From Notolepis coatsorum (Eukaryota > Chordata > Actinopteri > Aulopiformes > Paralepididae), in the NCBI GenBank assembly GCA_963971535.1, contig OZ020587.1:162512491-162576490 (forward strand): a stretch of DNA of 64,000 nt, read 5' to 3'. The position numbers and the translations under genes are program-made. Positions 23,701 through 37,000 of this stretch are shown here, one piece after another (the first letter of the stretch is position 1; the number at the start of each line of letters is the position of its first letter). A model generated the notes under the pieces. It saw only the letters and a list, made by a program, of their open reading frames with translations. It was not told where the DNA came from and did not search any database.

Positions 23701-26700
23701 CTGTGTATGTGTGTACAGCTAACTTGGCTAGCGTTATGAACAGCAGAGGTGGGCAATAGGGTCCAGCTGCAGCGCCGGACGGCCGGAGTGCAAGCGGTGT
23801 GACGTAATTGGCAGACTCGACTGTCAATCAATGGTCTACCTGACACGCAAACTCATAAACAATGTTTCTGTACTGGAGGTGTACAGTATTTCAATAGGCA
23901 ACCCTGAAAGGATTATTTCTCTAGAAGAGCAACACAGCCAAAACATAGGCATTGTATGCATAAAAGCGGTAAAAGCTAAAGTTAAGTGACTGTTACTTTT
24001 GTAGCAGTAGTTTGATTTGATAGTTTATTTGATAAGTTTATTTGATAGGGACAGCACATGTTAATGAACATCAAGTACAAAATGTAAACATGCAGGGTTG
24101 TAGCAAGAGCTAATTTACACACATGCACGAACAGTACAAATATACATTTATTAAAAAAGAATTTAAATTTGTTTTACTTGAAATATTTTCACTGTGCTCC
24201 CAAATATTTTTGGGTGCTCCTAAATTTCTTTGTGTGCTCCTAACTTTTTTCATTTAGGAGCACCTGTGCCCCTAGTGAAAAAGGTTAGCGTAGAGCCCTG
24301 GTCTAAAGCACTACACAGCTGAGCAGAGCGTGCGTCTAAAACACTACACAGCTGAGCAGAGCGTGCGTCTAAAACACTACACAGCTGAGCAGAGCGTGTC
24401 TAAAACGCTACACAGCTGAGCAGAGCGTGCGTCTAAAACACTACACAGCTGAGCAGAGCGTGAGTCTAAATCGCTACACAGCTGAGCAGAGCGTGCGTCT
24501 AAAACGCTACACAGCTGAGCAGAGCGTGCGTCTAAAACGCTACACAGCTGAGCAGAGCGTGCGTCTAAAACGCTACACAGCTGAGCAGAGCGTGCGTCTA
24601 AAACACCACACAGCTGAGCAGAGCGTGAGTCTAAAACACCACACAGCTGAGCAGAGCGTGCGTCTAAAACGCTACACAGCTGAGCAGAGCGTGCGTCTAA
24701 AACGCTACACAGCTGAGCAGAGCGTGCGTCTAAAACGCTACACAGCTGAGCAGAGCGTGCGTCTAAAACGCTACACAGCTGAGCAGAGCGTGCGTCTAAA
24801 ATGCTGCACAGCTGAGCAGAGCGTGCGTCTAAAACGCTACACAGCTGAGCAGAGCGTGCGTCTAAAACACTACACAGCTGAGCAGAGCGTGTCTAAAAGC
24901 TGAGCAGAGCGTGTCTTACTTGTCGCCCTTGATCCAGCGCTCCCCGCTGGCCGCCCTCGGCCTCATGCGCTGCATCTCCTGTCGCCAGTGGGGAGGAGTC
25001 TCACTGCGGCGGAAACGGTCCCTCGACCGGGAGCGGGAGGGCGTGCGATATCGCTGAGAGAGAGAGAGAGAGGGGGGGGGGGTATAACATTAAAACATGG
25101 TCATGCCCGTCTTGTACTGTAATCATAACTACCTACCCCATTACTAGTCTACCCATATAACTCTGTATGACAGCATGTACAATAGTGCAGGATATATACG
25201 TATATATATATACACTTTTATATTTACCGCGCATATATATATATGCATATCTGTCTGAGTGAATATACCTGCATACAATCCTTCTATATACCTACCTGCA
25301 TATAACCCATAACGCTGTATGATAGCATGTACAATAATGCTGTATATACCATATATATATATATATATAATTATATAGGTTTGATGCACCTACCCGTGGG
25401 CCCCTGCCTTTGATCTTCCTGCCAGACCGCGTCATCACAAGCCTCCGGTTATAGGCTGACTGAGTATTAAGCATCCTGCGAGGGGGGGGGGGGGGGGTGT
25501 CATGTAAATTAACTGACATCAGCAAACAAAGTTGTTTTCCAACACAGACGTGTTTGTGAGAGATGAAAAATCAGACAGAATTGTGATCAATATCACCCTG
25601 ATCACAATTGACCCATCTCAAACCCCAGTAGGACTTACTACCATAGTGTCTTTATACGTGTATCACTGTACATATTAATACTACAACTCTGTACATACAT
25701 CTGAATAACACCATTACTCAGTAGTACTAATTTATATATTTTATACCCAGTTTAAAATCACCTGTACATTGTATATTACTGTTGCACTTCACGGTTACAT
25801 TTGCACTCTGGTTGGATGTAAAACTTGTTTTCGTTGTGCTGTACTTGTGCTGCATGATGATAATACATTTCAATCTAATTTGGGTTTGAGATAGGTCCAC
25901 GTCTCTAATAAAGAAAAGAGGGCAGGGTCTGAGATCCCAGTCTGCTCAGGTTAGTCACTGTGCGTTTACTGGATGATAAACAAATGACGTATATCACACC
26001 AGCTAGGGTACCTCATTTATACTGCACCCGTGTATACTGTATACTTTAGTATATATTTAGATTCTAGTGTTTATTGTAACCATATGTATTGTAATGTATA
26101 ATATAACAGACCCTCATCTGCACCTTTGATCACACTGCCTACTTGCTCAGATGCATATATTCAGAGTTAACTATATTGTTTACACTGCCTATATTAACTT
26201 TTCTACTGTACTATACTTGTATTGCCTATATTTATGTCAGTCTTTCTACTATTAAACTGCCCATACCTGTACCTCCTCCATGCTGCTATGACGCCTGAAT
26301 TTCCCCAAGGGGATCAATAAAGGAATATCTTATCACGCGCACGTTAGCTTGGATATAAACATGGATTTGGTTCCCCGGGCAGAGTGAGTGAGAGAGACAG
26401 AGAGACACAGACCTTTCTCTCGGCCGTTCCTCTTTATTCCGCCGGGCGTTCCCGGGCTCCCCCGTCTGCTGGGGACTCCTCCTCATCAGGAACCTGTTCT
26501 CCGGGATGGAAGGGATCTCCTCGGGCCGCACGGAAGACAAATGCAGATCGTTGTCCTCCTCCTCTTTGTCCTCGCTGCTCTCGGCCTCCGACCTGAGGAG
26601 GACATTTATAGATCAGGGACACGAATGTATCGAGTCTCCGAATAGCAGCGCACGCACATAGAATGTCATGGTAACCTTGCCAGTAATCCCAGAACAAGGA

Positions 26701-29700
26701 TCCCGTTCAGAGATGTTTTGATGTATTGAAACACTATCTGCAAGGTATGGCGTGTTAGCGGCTAACGTTCGTTTACCCCGACGTAAATGACTAGGATACA
26801 AAGCTGTTTAGAAGCATTGGAGTTTTCACTGCACATAGAAACAGCGCGGAAAAGAAACTGGGACTTATAAGCACTCTGAAGCTATGATGCAAGTCTTCAC
26901 ACACGGACGGATGTTTCACAAGCTGTTGTTGATGGGCGTATACTAGCTACCTTGGGCTACTTTTTTTATTTTTATTATTATTATCTTTTTCCCGCGGAAA
27001 AAGCGGAAACTCTTTTTCCGCTTTTCTTTCATCCCAATGTTAGTCGTTATGCCAATTCCCAATCCCCTTCCTGGTCGTTGCACACTCTACCCCCTACCGT
27101 CGGTCTGGGAGGGCGGAGACTATTGCATGCTTCCTCCGACACATGTGTACCCAGCCCACCGCTTCTTTTCACCTGGCAGCGCAGACTCTCACTGGGAGAG
27201 TGTAACATGTGGAAGGTCACACTACCTCTTAGATCCTTCCCTTGCTGTGCAGGCGCCCCGACCGAACTGTAGGAGTCGCTGTTTACAACGCCCAGGATCC
27301 ACCCTCTCCGGGTTGCCCACCCTCTAACACTGCCAATTGTGTTAGTATGGACGGTCGGCCAAGCCGGAGGCACCACAGCCGGATTCAATCCCACTGGCTC
27401 TGTGGTGGTAGACAGACGCTTAGTCCGCTGCACTAACCGGCCGCCCATACCTTGGGCTACTTCTGATTGGTGAGCAATGAAAGCACAGCACTTCGATTGG
27501 TAAGCATGACTGGCACGTAAGAAAAAACCTTGAATTAAACTCGCTGTATAACGTATCACAAATCGCAGGCTTTGCGATTAGCTAATTGCATCATTTCAAA
27601 TCGCAATTTCGATTTAAAATCGATTAATCGTTCAGTCCTAAATCGCTACAGGCCAACGTTATTTCCAGGAACAAAAGCATTGATTCAGATAGTTACATTG
27701 TTGATGCGTTAACGTATGGTTTTGTTTTTACTTAATAATGAACGTGAGATAATCAAACAAGCGAGCTAGCTGGCTGCTGCTAGTGCTAGCGGACCAGGTA
27801 AGCGTAAAGCGTTCATTCTGAACGTTAGATCTCCGATGGTCGAAATGTGTGAACATGTAACATCTCCAGTCTCTCTTTCTTCCATCTTTTTTTTCCTGTT
27901 CTCCCAGTTGTTAACGGACTGTTATGCTACCCGGCTAGCTAGCTACGTCCTGTACCCAGCAGTGGTGTAACAGTTAATAGGGTCCCCTCTCAATACACTA
28001 CAAAGTGTGTAGTTGCTGGTAAAAACAAGGGAAAATATTTGTTTTGAGACAACAATATTCACATAAATAATTCTATTAAAATAATAAAAGATTGAACGAC
28101 TATTGAAATATTCAAAGATCGATGCCCATCCCCATTAGCTGAAGTTAACCCTTTCACTGCCACACTACAGAAGGTTAACCCTTTACTATCACACTACCGA
28201 CGGTGAAGGTTAACCCTTTACTATCACACTACCGACGGTTAACCGCCAGTAGTGTGATAGTAAAGGGTTAACCTTCTGTAGTGTGGCAGTGAAAGGGTTA
28301 ACCTGCTGCTGTGTGGCAGTGAAAGGGTTAACCTGCTGCTGTGTGGCAGTGAAAGGGTTAACCTTCTGTGTATTGTCGCAGTGAAAGGGTTAATAATGAA
28401 GAAACGCCACAAACATGTTGATGACGTACCTTTTCTTTTCAATCTTCTTCTGTTTCTTCTTCTTCTGCTTCTTCGCCTTCTTTTTCCGCTTCTTGGACTC
28501 TTTGTCGGAGTCGGAGGAGTCAGTGGAGCTGTCTGACTCACTGGCGCTGGACACGACCTTCACCCTCTTCTCAACTATCTGTTTGACTGCAAACGGGGAA
28601 AAAAATTAAATAAAATAAAACCGGGTTTGTCGTTACATATTGTGCCTTATGACTTTTTAACTCCTAGTTGGGGTTAGAAGCGGATTGATGAGCGGATTTG
28701 ACGGTTATCCTTTAAAAAGGTGCTATAGATAAAAATGTTATGACGAGTATTTTTCTAGTTCTCTGGATAGACAGCGGAGAAATACAGCCATCCAATCTAC
28801 CAAGAATTAAACCATTTACAAGTCGTATTACATTTAGCAAATAAGGAAACAGATAGAGAACATTGCAAAGCACTAGAAATTGCGAATATCTCATTTTTTT
28901 ATCTAATTCTGAATCCCAACATTTTCGGCATTTATAAAAATCCTCTGGCGACACAAGGACGTTTGTTCCTCCCCGACGGGAGCTTCGACCTCAGAGTGTT
29001 AAGAACTTCTACTTGTGCACAATAGAGAGCATCCTGACTGGTAACATCACCTCCTGGTTTGGGAATAGTACACGACCACAGCAGACTACAGAGTGGCCCG
29101 TTCAGCCGAGCGCACAATTGGAGGTGGGCTTCCCACTCTCCAGGACATTTATAACAAGCGTTGCAGGGCCAAGGCTAAGAAAATAACCAAAGACTCTAGT
29201 CACCCAAACAACTGCCTCTTTGAACTGCTGCGGCGCCGGTCAGGCAAGCGATACCGGAGTCTCATGGCCAGTACAGAAACTCAGAAGGAGCTTCTATCCC
29301 CAGGCCATCAGGATGCTCAATGACTCCATGTAACTAACAACCCATCATCTACACACACATCCACATGCACACACTCAGTTTTAAACAAACACTCACCTTA
29401 ACACTCACTTTAGACACTACATTATATTTATCTATTTATCAAATATACCGATATATGCGGGGTTTCCCTCCCAAAAAAACTGAATAATTTCAGGTAATTA
29501 ACATTACATATATCTTGTCGTGGAATTAACAACATTATGCATACTTTTGACAAAATAAAATAAGAATTTGTTCTTACTTGCTTGCATGGGTAAATAAATG
29601 AAAAAAAAAAATTGAAAACAGATACCGATATTTTCCGATATTACATTTTAATGCCAATATCGGCAGATAATATCGGTAGGCCGATAATATCGGACATCCA

Positions 29701-31047
29701 AAATAATTTGTTCTTACTTGCCTGGGTAAATAAATGTAAATATATATATATTTTTTTTTTAATGTTGAAAACAGATACCGATAATTTGCGATATTACATT
29801 TTAATGCCAATATCGGTAGGCTGATATCGGACATCCCTATTCAGAACCTTACCTTTTGTTTTGGGGATGAGCTCTCCGCAGTTCATCACCTTCACCTCAG
29901 CATACGGCTTGCTGCTGGCATCCGTCTTCTGGCTCTCCATGTTCTGGACCACAGCTTGGCCAGAGATCACATGACCAAACACCACATGGACACTGAAAAC
30001 AAGGACCGGCGTCACTGAGTGGCAGAGCAACGACGATAGGGATTTATTCCATGACCTTTTTAGATAGGTCCTAATTGCACTTACCCGTCTAGATGTGGCG
30101 AGGGCTTTGTTGTTCTAGAAAAGGTTGACGTTGCAGCAGAGAATTGTTGTAAAAGAAAAAACACGTATTATTTAGTTGAGGGTATGAGAACGTTACATTT
30201 AGTAATTTAGCGGACACTTTCATCCAAAGAGACTTAAAAGTTCTGTACAACAAGTCAGCAGGAAGGGTACAACTCTGGCAAGTAAGTTTAAGTAAGATTG
30301 TTCATTAAACAGTGTTGAACTGGAGTGCTACAGACGTGAGTGCATAGCAGTATAGACATATTAGCATAGCATGTAGTAGTATAGTCATATTAGCATAGTA
30401 GGTAGTAATATAGGCACAGTTTCCCCCCCTCCATTTCAGATATAGATCAAAGAAGTGTTTTTAGTCAACGGCGGAAAATTGGGAACAGTGACAGATGTAA
30501 AAGATTTGCACTACACCATTGTTTGCATTTTTTACTTTAGTTGGTACATTGTATATTTTGTAGTGGTTGGTCTTTATTCCTTTGCCTTTTTTACCGTATA
30601 TGAAGCACATTATCAGGGGGCTCATACAGAACCAAGCATTTCACTGTAATGTACATGTACTTTATACGTGGCAAATAAAAACAAGACTTGAAACTATCCA
30701 ACACAATATCTGAAACCTATTCGATATTTAGAAAAAATTTATATGCTGCTTACATGAAAAACTGGGATCCATTGGTATCTTTGCCTCTGTTTGCCATGGA
30801 GAGGAGGTAACCTTTTTCGTGTTTGACAGTGAAGCTTTCATCTGTGGGGGGGAGAAACGGACCATATTATAATAATAATTCATTACATTTATGTAGCGCT
30901 TTTCTAGACACTAGGGGTGTAAAGGTACACGTATCCGTACTGTTTCAGTGTGTACCGTACAGCGGTGTACCGAACAAATACACATGTATGTTAACCACTT
31001 ATGCCCATCGGGGGCTGTTTTTTTCCCACAATCTAATATAATTATTG

Positions 31048-31079
<32 letters not shown>

Positions 31080-34000
31080 TTTTTACAAGTCGATTAATTT
31101 CGATATAGAATATTTGTTGACAGCCCTACAAGTACAATTAGTTACTTCACACTACATCACCCCTGAGTTACATGGAAAGCCAAACTTTCCCCCACTGTAC
31201 CGAAAACCTGTACCGAACCTTGAATTCAAAAACCGAGGTACGTACCGTACCGTGGTTTTGGTGTACCGTTACACCCCTACTAGACACTCAAAGCGATCCC
31301 CACAATGTAGGGTGGAAATTGGGCATAAAATATTGTTTGTTTCTGGTTGCCGACCGACCCTGCCGATTTAGGTGCGGCCCAATATATTTTATGAGTTTAT
31401 TATATATAAAAAAAAAAAAGGCATACAAGTATACAATTAAATGCGGGTGGTCTTGCCCGCAACGATGTGCAATACAGTAGTACAACATATAATAGAATCC
31501 AATAGACAACATTGTGCAATAAACAGGTAACATAGTGAGACATCACGGTATTTGTACATAGTTATTTACAGAGCATGAAGGACATGCTAGGTCCCTTGGT
31601 AGTGCAATACACTGTTACTATTCTATTTTTAAATTGACCTTTCCTTTGTGGCCATAAGTGTGGGCGTGTGCAGCATGAGTGAGTGGCTGCTAGTGTGCGA
31701 GCGTGCACAGCGTGTGTGTGCTAATGTGTGCTTGTGTGTGTAGGGTTCAGTGTTCTGTGACCCTCAGTGTTCATTGTTCAAGGCTCTGATGGCCTAGGGG
31801 AAGAAGCTGAGCCGAAGCCTCTCTGTCCTAGTAGCTGGTGTTCGCAGGCGTCTGCCTGACCTCAGCAGCTGGAACAGGTTGTTATTGGGGTGGTGAGGGT
31901 CTTTCATTATTCTGCAGGCTCTGGATTTGCACCTCTTGTTGTATAGAACCTGCAGGGGAGGTAGTGCAATACCTCATAATACTCTCTGTAGGGCCTTCTT
32001 GTCCTGTGCCGTGCTGTTGCCATACCAGGCAGTGATGTTTCCAGTCAAGATGCTCTCTACAGCTCCGGAGTAGAAGGACTGGAGTATCTTCCCAGATACT
32101 CTGAACTTCCTTAACTGTCTCAGGTGGTAGAGGCGCTGCTTCGCCTTTTTTACAACTGTGTCTATGTGTGTTGACCATGTCAGATCCTCTGAGATGTGGA
32201 CCCCCAGGTACTTAAAGCTGCTCACCCTGTCCACGGTGGCCCCGTTTATCCTCAGTGGTGTGTGTGTCTCCTGCTGTCCTCTCCTATAATCCACGATCAG
32301 CTCCTTGGTTTTACCAATGTTCAGGAGCAGGCTGTTGTCCTGGCACCAGCGTTCCAGTACCTCAACCTCCTCCCGGTAGGCCTTCTCGTCGTTGTCCGAG
32401 ATCAGCCCCACCACCACTGTGTCATCTGCAAACTTCACTATGGAGTTGGAGCTGAACTTGGCCACACAGTCGTGTGTGTGTATAGTGAGTACAGCAGGGG
32501 GCTCAGAACACAGCCCTGGGGGGACCCGATGCTCAGGGTGATGGTGTTGGAGGTCTGACCCCCCACCCTGACCGCCTGGGGTCTTTCACTCAGAAAGTCC
32601 AGTACCCAGGCGCTCAGAGCAGAGCTCAGACCCAGCTCGATCAGCTTGTCCACCAGTCTGGTGGAGACTATGGTGTTGAACGCTGAGCTGTAGTCAATGA
32701 ACAACAGTCTCACATAGCCCCCCTTCTGACGGTCCAGGTGAGAGAGGGTGCTGTGCAGTACTTGGGAGACCGCATCGTCAGTGGACCTGTTTGGCCTGTA
32801 TGCAAATTGCATAGGGTCCATATCGCTGGGGAGGGAGGCACAAATGTGATCCTTGACCAGCCTCTCGAAACATTTCATGGCCACAGAGGTGAGTGCCACC
32901 GGTCTGTAGTCATTGAGACCTGCTGGGGAGGGTTTCTTTGGTACCGGGATAATGGTAGACATCTTGAAGCAGGCAGGGACCACTGACTCCTTCAGGGATC
33001 GATTAAATATGGTGGTGAACACAGGGGCTAGCTGGTTAGCACAGGACTTGAGTATGCGTCCTGTTATTCCATCTGGGCCAGCCGCCTTCCTGGTGTTCAC
33101 CTGCATAAATGCTCTTCTCACACTGTGTACCGTCAATGAGAGCGTCCCCGCCCCCCCGTGGATGCCCCCCCCCCCCCCCCCCCCCCCCTCTAGAAATCTT
33201 AGTCAAATCTTTAGTATTATGGATATTAAACATGCTGGCAGAGTACATGCATCCATGTTGTTGTGAACATTTTAATTAAATAAAGAAATTCCCTATCCAT
33301 AGTCGCCGTGGGAAAGAATAAAAAAAAAATCCCTACCTACCCATGCCTTAACTGACAACCAACAGGAAACAAACAATATTTTTTTTTATGCCTTGCCTCC
33401 TTCACCACCACTGGTAGCACCCAACCTTGGGCTACGCAGGCTCAATGGCTGCCTGCCATACACTGGCACCAGGCACATAGCACACTACCCAATGGCTGAA
33501 CGGCTCAGGAGACAGGGATTAATATCAGCCAATTAAGGGGAAGGGGTGATTAGGTGGCCTTGATGTCAGAGACCCGATTGGGACATCGGGGAACCCTCTA
33601 CTCTTTGCAATAAGCACCCTGGGTTCTTTTAAGGACCGAATTCAGTCAGGACCTCGGTTTAGCGTCTCATCCGAAGGACGGCACTTGCAGCTGTACGGTG
33701 TCCCTATCACTGTAACAGGGGCATCGACGCATCGTTACTGACTAGTCCAGAGGACAGAGTGCCCCCTGCTGTACAACAATACCACTTTCCGACAACGGCC
33801 TTGACCGGGGCACAAACCGGTGATCATGAGTCTGGAGCTCTACTCATGTAGCAACGCTGCCGGGGAATATTTAATTTAATTAATTTAGACTCTAAAAGGC
33901 AACTGAGGCTTCCCTCATTCACAGTCACGTCGAGTGTACAATACAGTTAGGCAAACGCAGAGTTAAGCAAAAAAAAGGGCATATCAAATCACATACAATC

Positions 34001-37000
34001 ATGACAAGTAAAGACAAGTAAAGATAGCAATCGATTAAAACACCTACAACTTGATTGACAAAGGTTGGAGATCAAGGATTTAAACTCTGCAACAGAGGGG
34101 AGAATCTCAAGCTTTAAGGACTGTTGGAAGTAGGCTTGGGCGGTATGACGGTATTAAGGTATACCAGGGTATTTAGAAATACCTACGGTATTGATTTTCA
34201 ATACCGTCCGTCACCGTCAAAATCACAGATGCGCTTCAGTTTCAGTGAAACAGAGTTTTGAGTGTAGTGCACACACGCGCCAGCAGAGGGCGAGACCGCT
34301 CTAGTGGAGCGAGTGGGTCACAACGGTGTTCACGTTTTACGGTAATGTTGCGACAGTGCTGTGAAAATACCGTAAAGCGTTGTGACGAGAGCAGTGTTGT
34401 TGTGGTGCACTGGTGGAGCAAGCAAATAATCCGTCTCTTATTATATGTGAACTAAAGAGTACAAGGTTTACACAACAGCCCCCACCCGCCTTTTTATTGT
34501 ATTTGTACCGTCCTGTACTATCCGCTGTCAGCTGTTTATCTCTCTCTGTGAGCTACTGAGCTTGAATAACTAGCGTTAGCTCACGTTAAGTAGCGTTAGC
34601 TCTGCGGCTAATCTTAGATTACCCTGAACTAAATCAATGACTAGGTTATAAAGCATTCAAGTAGTTTTCACTGCACATAGAAGTATCCAAACAACGGGAG
34701 CATTTCGGGAGCATATGACCAAAACCCAGGCAATTTCTAGCCCTTAAGGAATCAAATAGTCTGCCATGGCTATAGGCTAGATGCTAACGCTAAAACGGTG
34801 CGGGCTTCTACCGGTGCGGGACTACCACTCTGAGAGCTGACGATGATTTGTTTACTTGGTAACACGTACTCCCCCCCCCCCCTGCTGATGAAAATGAAAG
34901 TCATACCGTCAAATACCATGCACCGGGGTATTATAACATAAAGGTTTGCCGGTTTGAAAATAAGGATACCGCCCAAGCCTAGTTGGAAGTTCATTCCATG
35001 AGCTAGAGGGGCATCATAGCAAAATGCAGATTTACCCTGTTAAGAGCAAACTCTGGGGACCTATATAGCCTAGCATAGGGCTGGGCGATATAACGATAAA
35101 TATCGCGATATATTTTAATAATCAAATTGAGATTTATTTCTCTCTTGTCCATTTATTTTGTTTGCTTTCTAATTTAAAATACAGTTTGAAACCGTCTGTA
35201 CACAGTAGGCTATGTGTGCTAGCAGAACTAGACTCCAGTCACGAGTCACGGTGCACATGTTTGTCCACCAAAAAAGCGCCAAAAGATCGAAAATAAACTA
35301 GCAGAGCCAGAACTGGTCAACTCTCCTGGAGCCACAGCCAGCAGAGAAGCCGGTTTACTTTTGCTTTTAAACCAGCTGCAGCCTGAGAACTGGAGTGTGA
35401 GGGGATGTAACACTAAAGATGGCGGCAACGACAAAGAATTGCTGCAAAATAAACATACATCTGTTGTTTTTATATAAAAAAAAAATTATACTTATAACAA
35501 TTTCGATAATTATAGATATCGAGAAATATGATAACATTATCATATCGTTATCGCGATATGAATTTTTTCCATATCGCCCAGCCCCAGCCTAGCATATAGC
35601 TACCTCATACTATAGTCTACCCATATAATTATGTATGGTAGCATGTACAATAGTGCTGTAAATACAGTCTATATATTCACATTTACCACATATATATATC
35701 CATATCTGTCTGGATATAATCCTTCTATATACTACTTATTAGGGATGTACCGAATGGGAAATTTTTGGCCGAAACAGATACCGAAAATAGGAAACAGTTG
35801 GCCGAAAACCGAATGCCGAAAATGATTAATATAAATATATATATAATGTATTTCTTTTCTTTTAGCTACCCGATTATGGCAAAAGACATGATTATGGCAA
35901 AACTTAACTTAAATAATATTAATAATCACTATTATGGGCCCATAAAACATTTATTCAGCACTTTTGAATGCATACATTAATTCCAGACTGCTGAAAGATT
36001 GTACAATTTAAACATTTTCTCTTTGCATACAACAAAATGTGCATTAAAGTCAAGTGCATTTTCTCTGTAGGATAAGTGCATTCAGAACAAAGCCATGGTG
36101 GGATTTACTACATCTCCCATGACTCTTAGCGGGGGATGACGTAGCTTACGAGAGACGGGTCAAAGAGGAATGGAAGCGTTAGCTAGCTTAACGCAAACGT
36201 TAGTTCAAAAGGTTTTAACCGTGACGGGCATATAGTAATGGCGAGGATATAAAGCATGTTAAAAGACGCATTTATTGGATGCGTTGCTCGCAGAGTTTAC
36301 ATAACAGCGCGACTCCCAAGAGGAGTTAGTTATCACAGGCTGCAGAATGCAGGAAGAGCAGCCAAGCTGCTCACGTTACACGTTTTGATTACGTCATCAC
36401 AACAACACTTTAGGTTACGAACGTTACGTAACCCTGTTCTTTGACATTCAGTGATATATTTTCGGTGCTAAAACCCTTTCGGCCGAAAGCCGAAAGAGCC
36501 TTTTTAACCATTTTCGGCAGATAATTTTCGGTGGCCGAATTTTCTGTGCATCCCTACTACTTATACACTTTAACTCTGTATGATAGCATGTACAATAATG
36601 CTGTATATATTTTTTTTCTTACCTTATATAAATATATACACACACACATCTGTCTGTACATACCTGCATATAATCCTTTTTACATATCTGTAGATACTAT
36701 ATCTATACATCTGTACATATCCCTTACCTACTTATTAGTTACGCTGCTGGCCAGTAGATCAATATCACCCTTATCACAATTGACCTATCTCAAACCAGAG
36801 TACGACTTACTACCATAGTGTCTTTATACCTGTATCACTGTACATATTAATACTACAACTCTGTACATACAGCAGACTATTACTCATTTATACATTTTAT
36901 ATCCAGTTTAATCACATGTACATTATATATAACTATTGCACTTTTACTGTTACATTTGCACTCTGGTTGGATGCCAAACTTCATTGTACTGTACTTGTGC

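Noticed and set aside
24427-24903. 158-codon ORF of [11 protein letters not shown] repeats
   Set aside because: Translation of a 33-bp intronic minisatellite; no start context and no resemblance to a protein.
24301-24917. CRISPR-like regular repeats
   Set aside because: Units are directly tandem with no unique spacers, in a vertebrate intron.
27047-27559. 170-codon minus-strand ORF
   Set aside because: Lies across a tRNA-derived SINE with a 15-bp target duplication; the same fortuitous frames recur in other copies.
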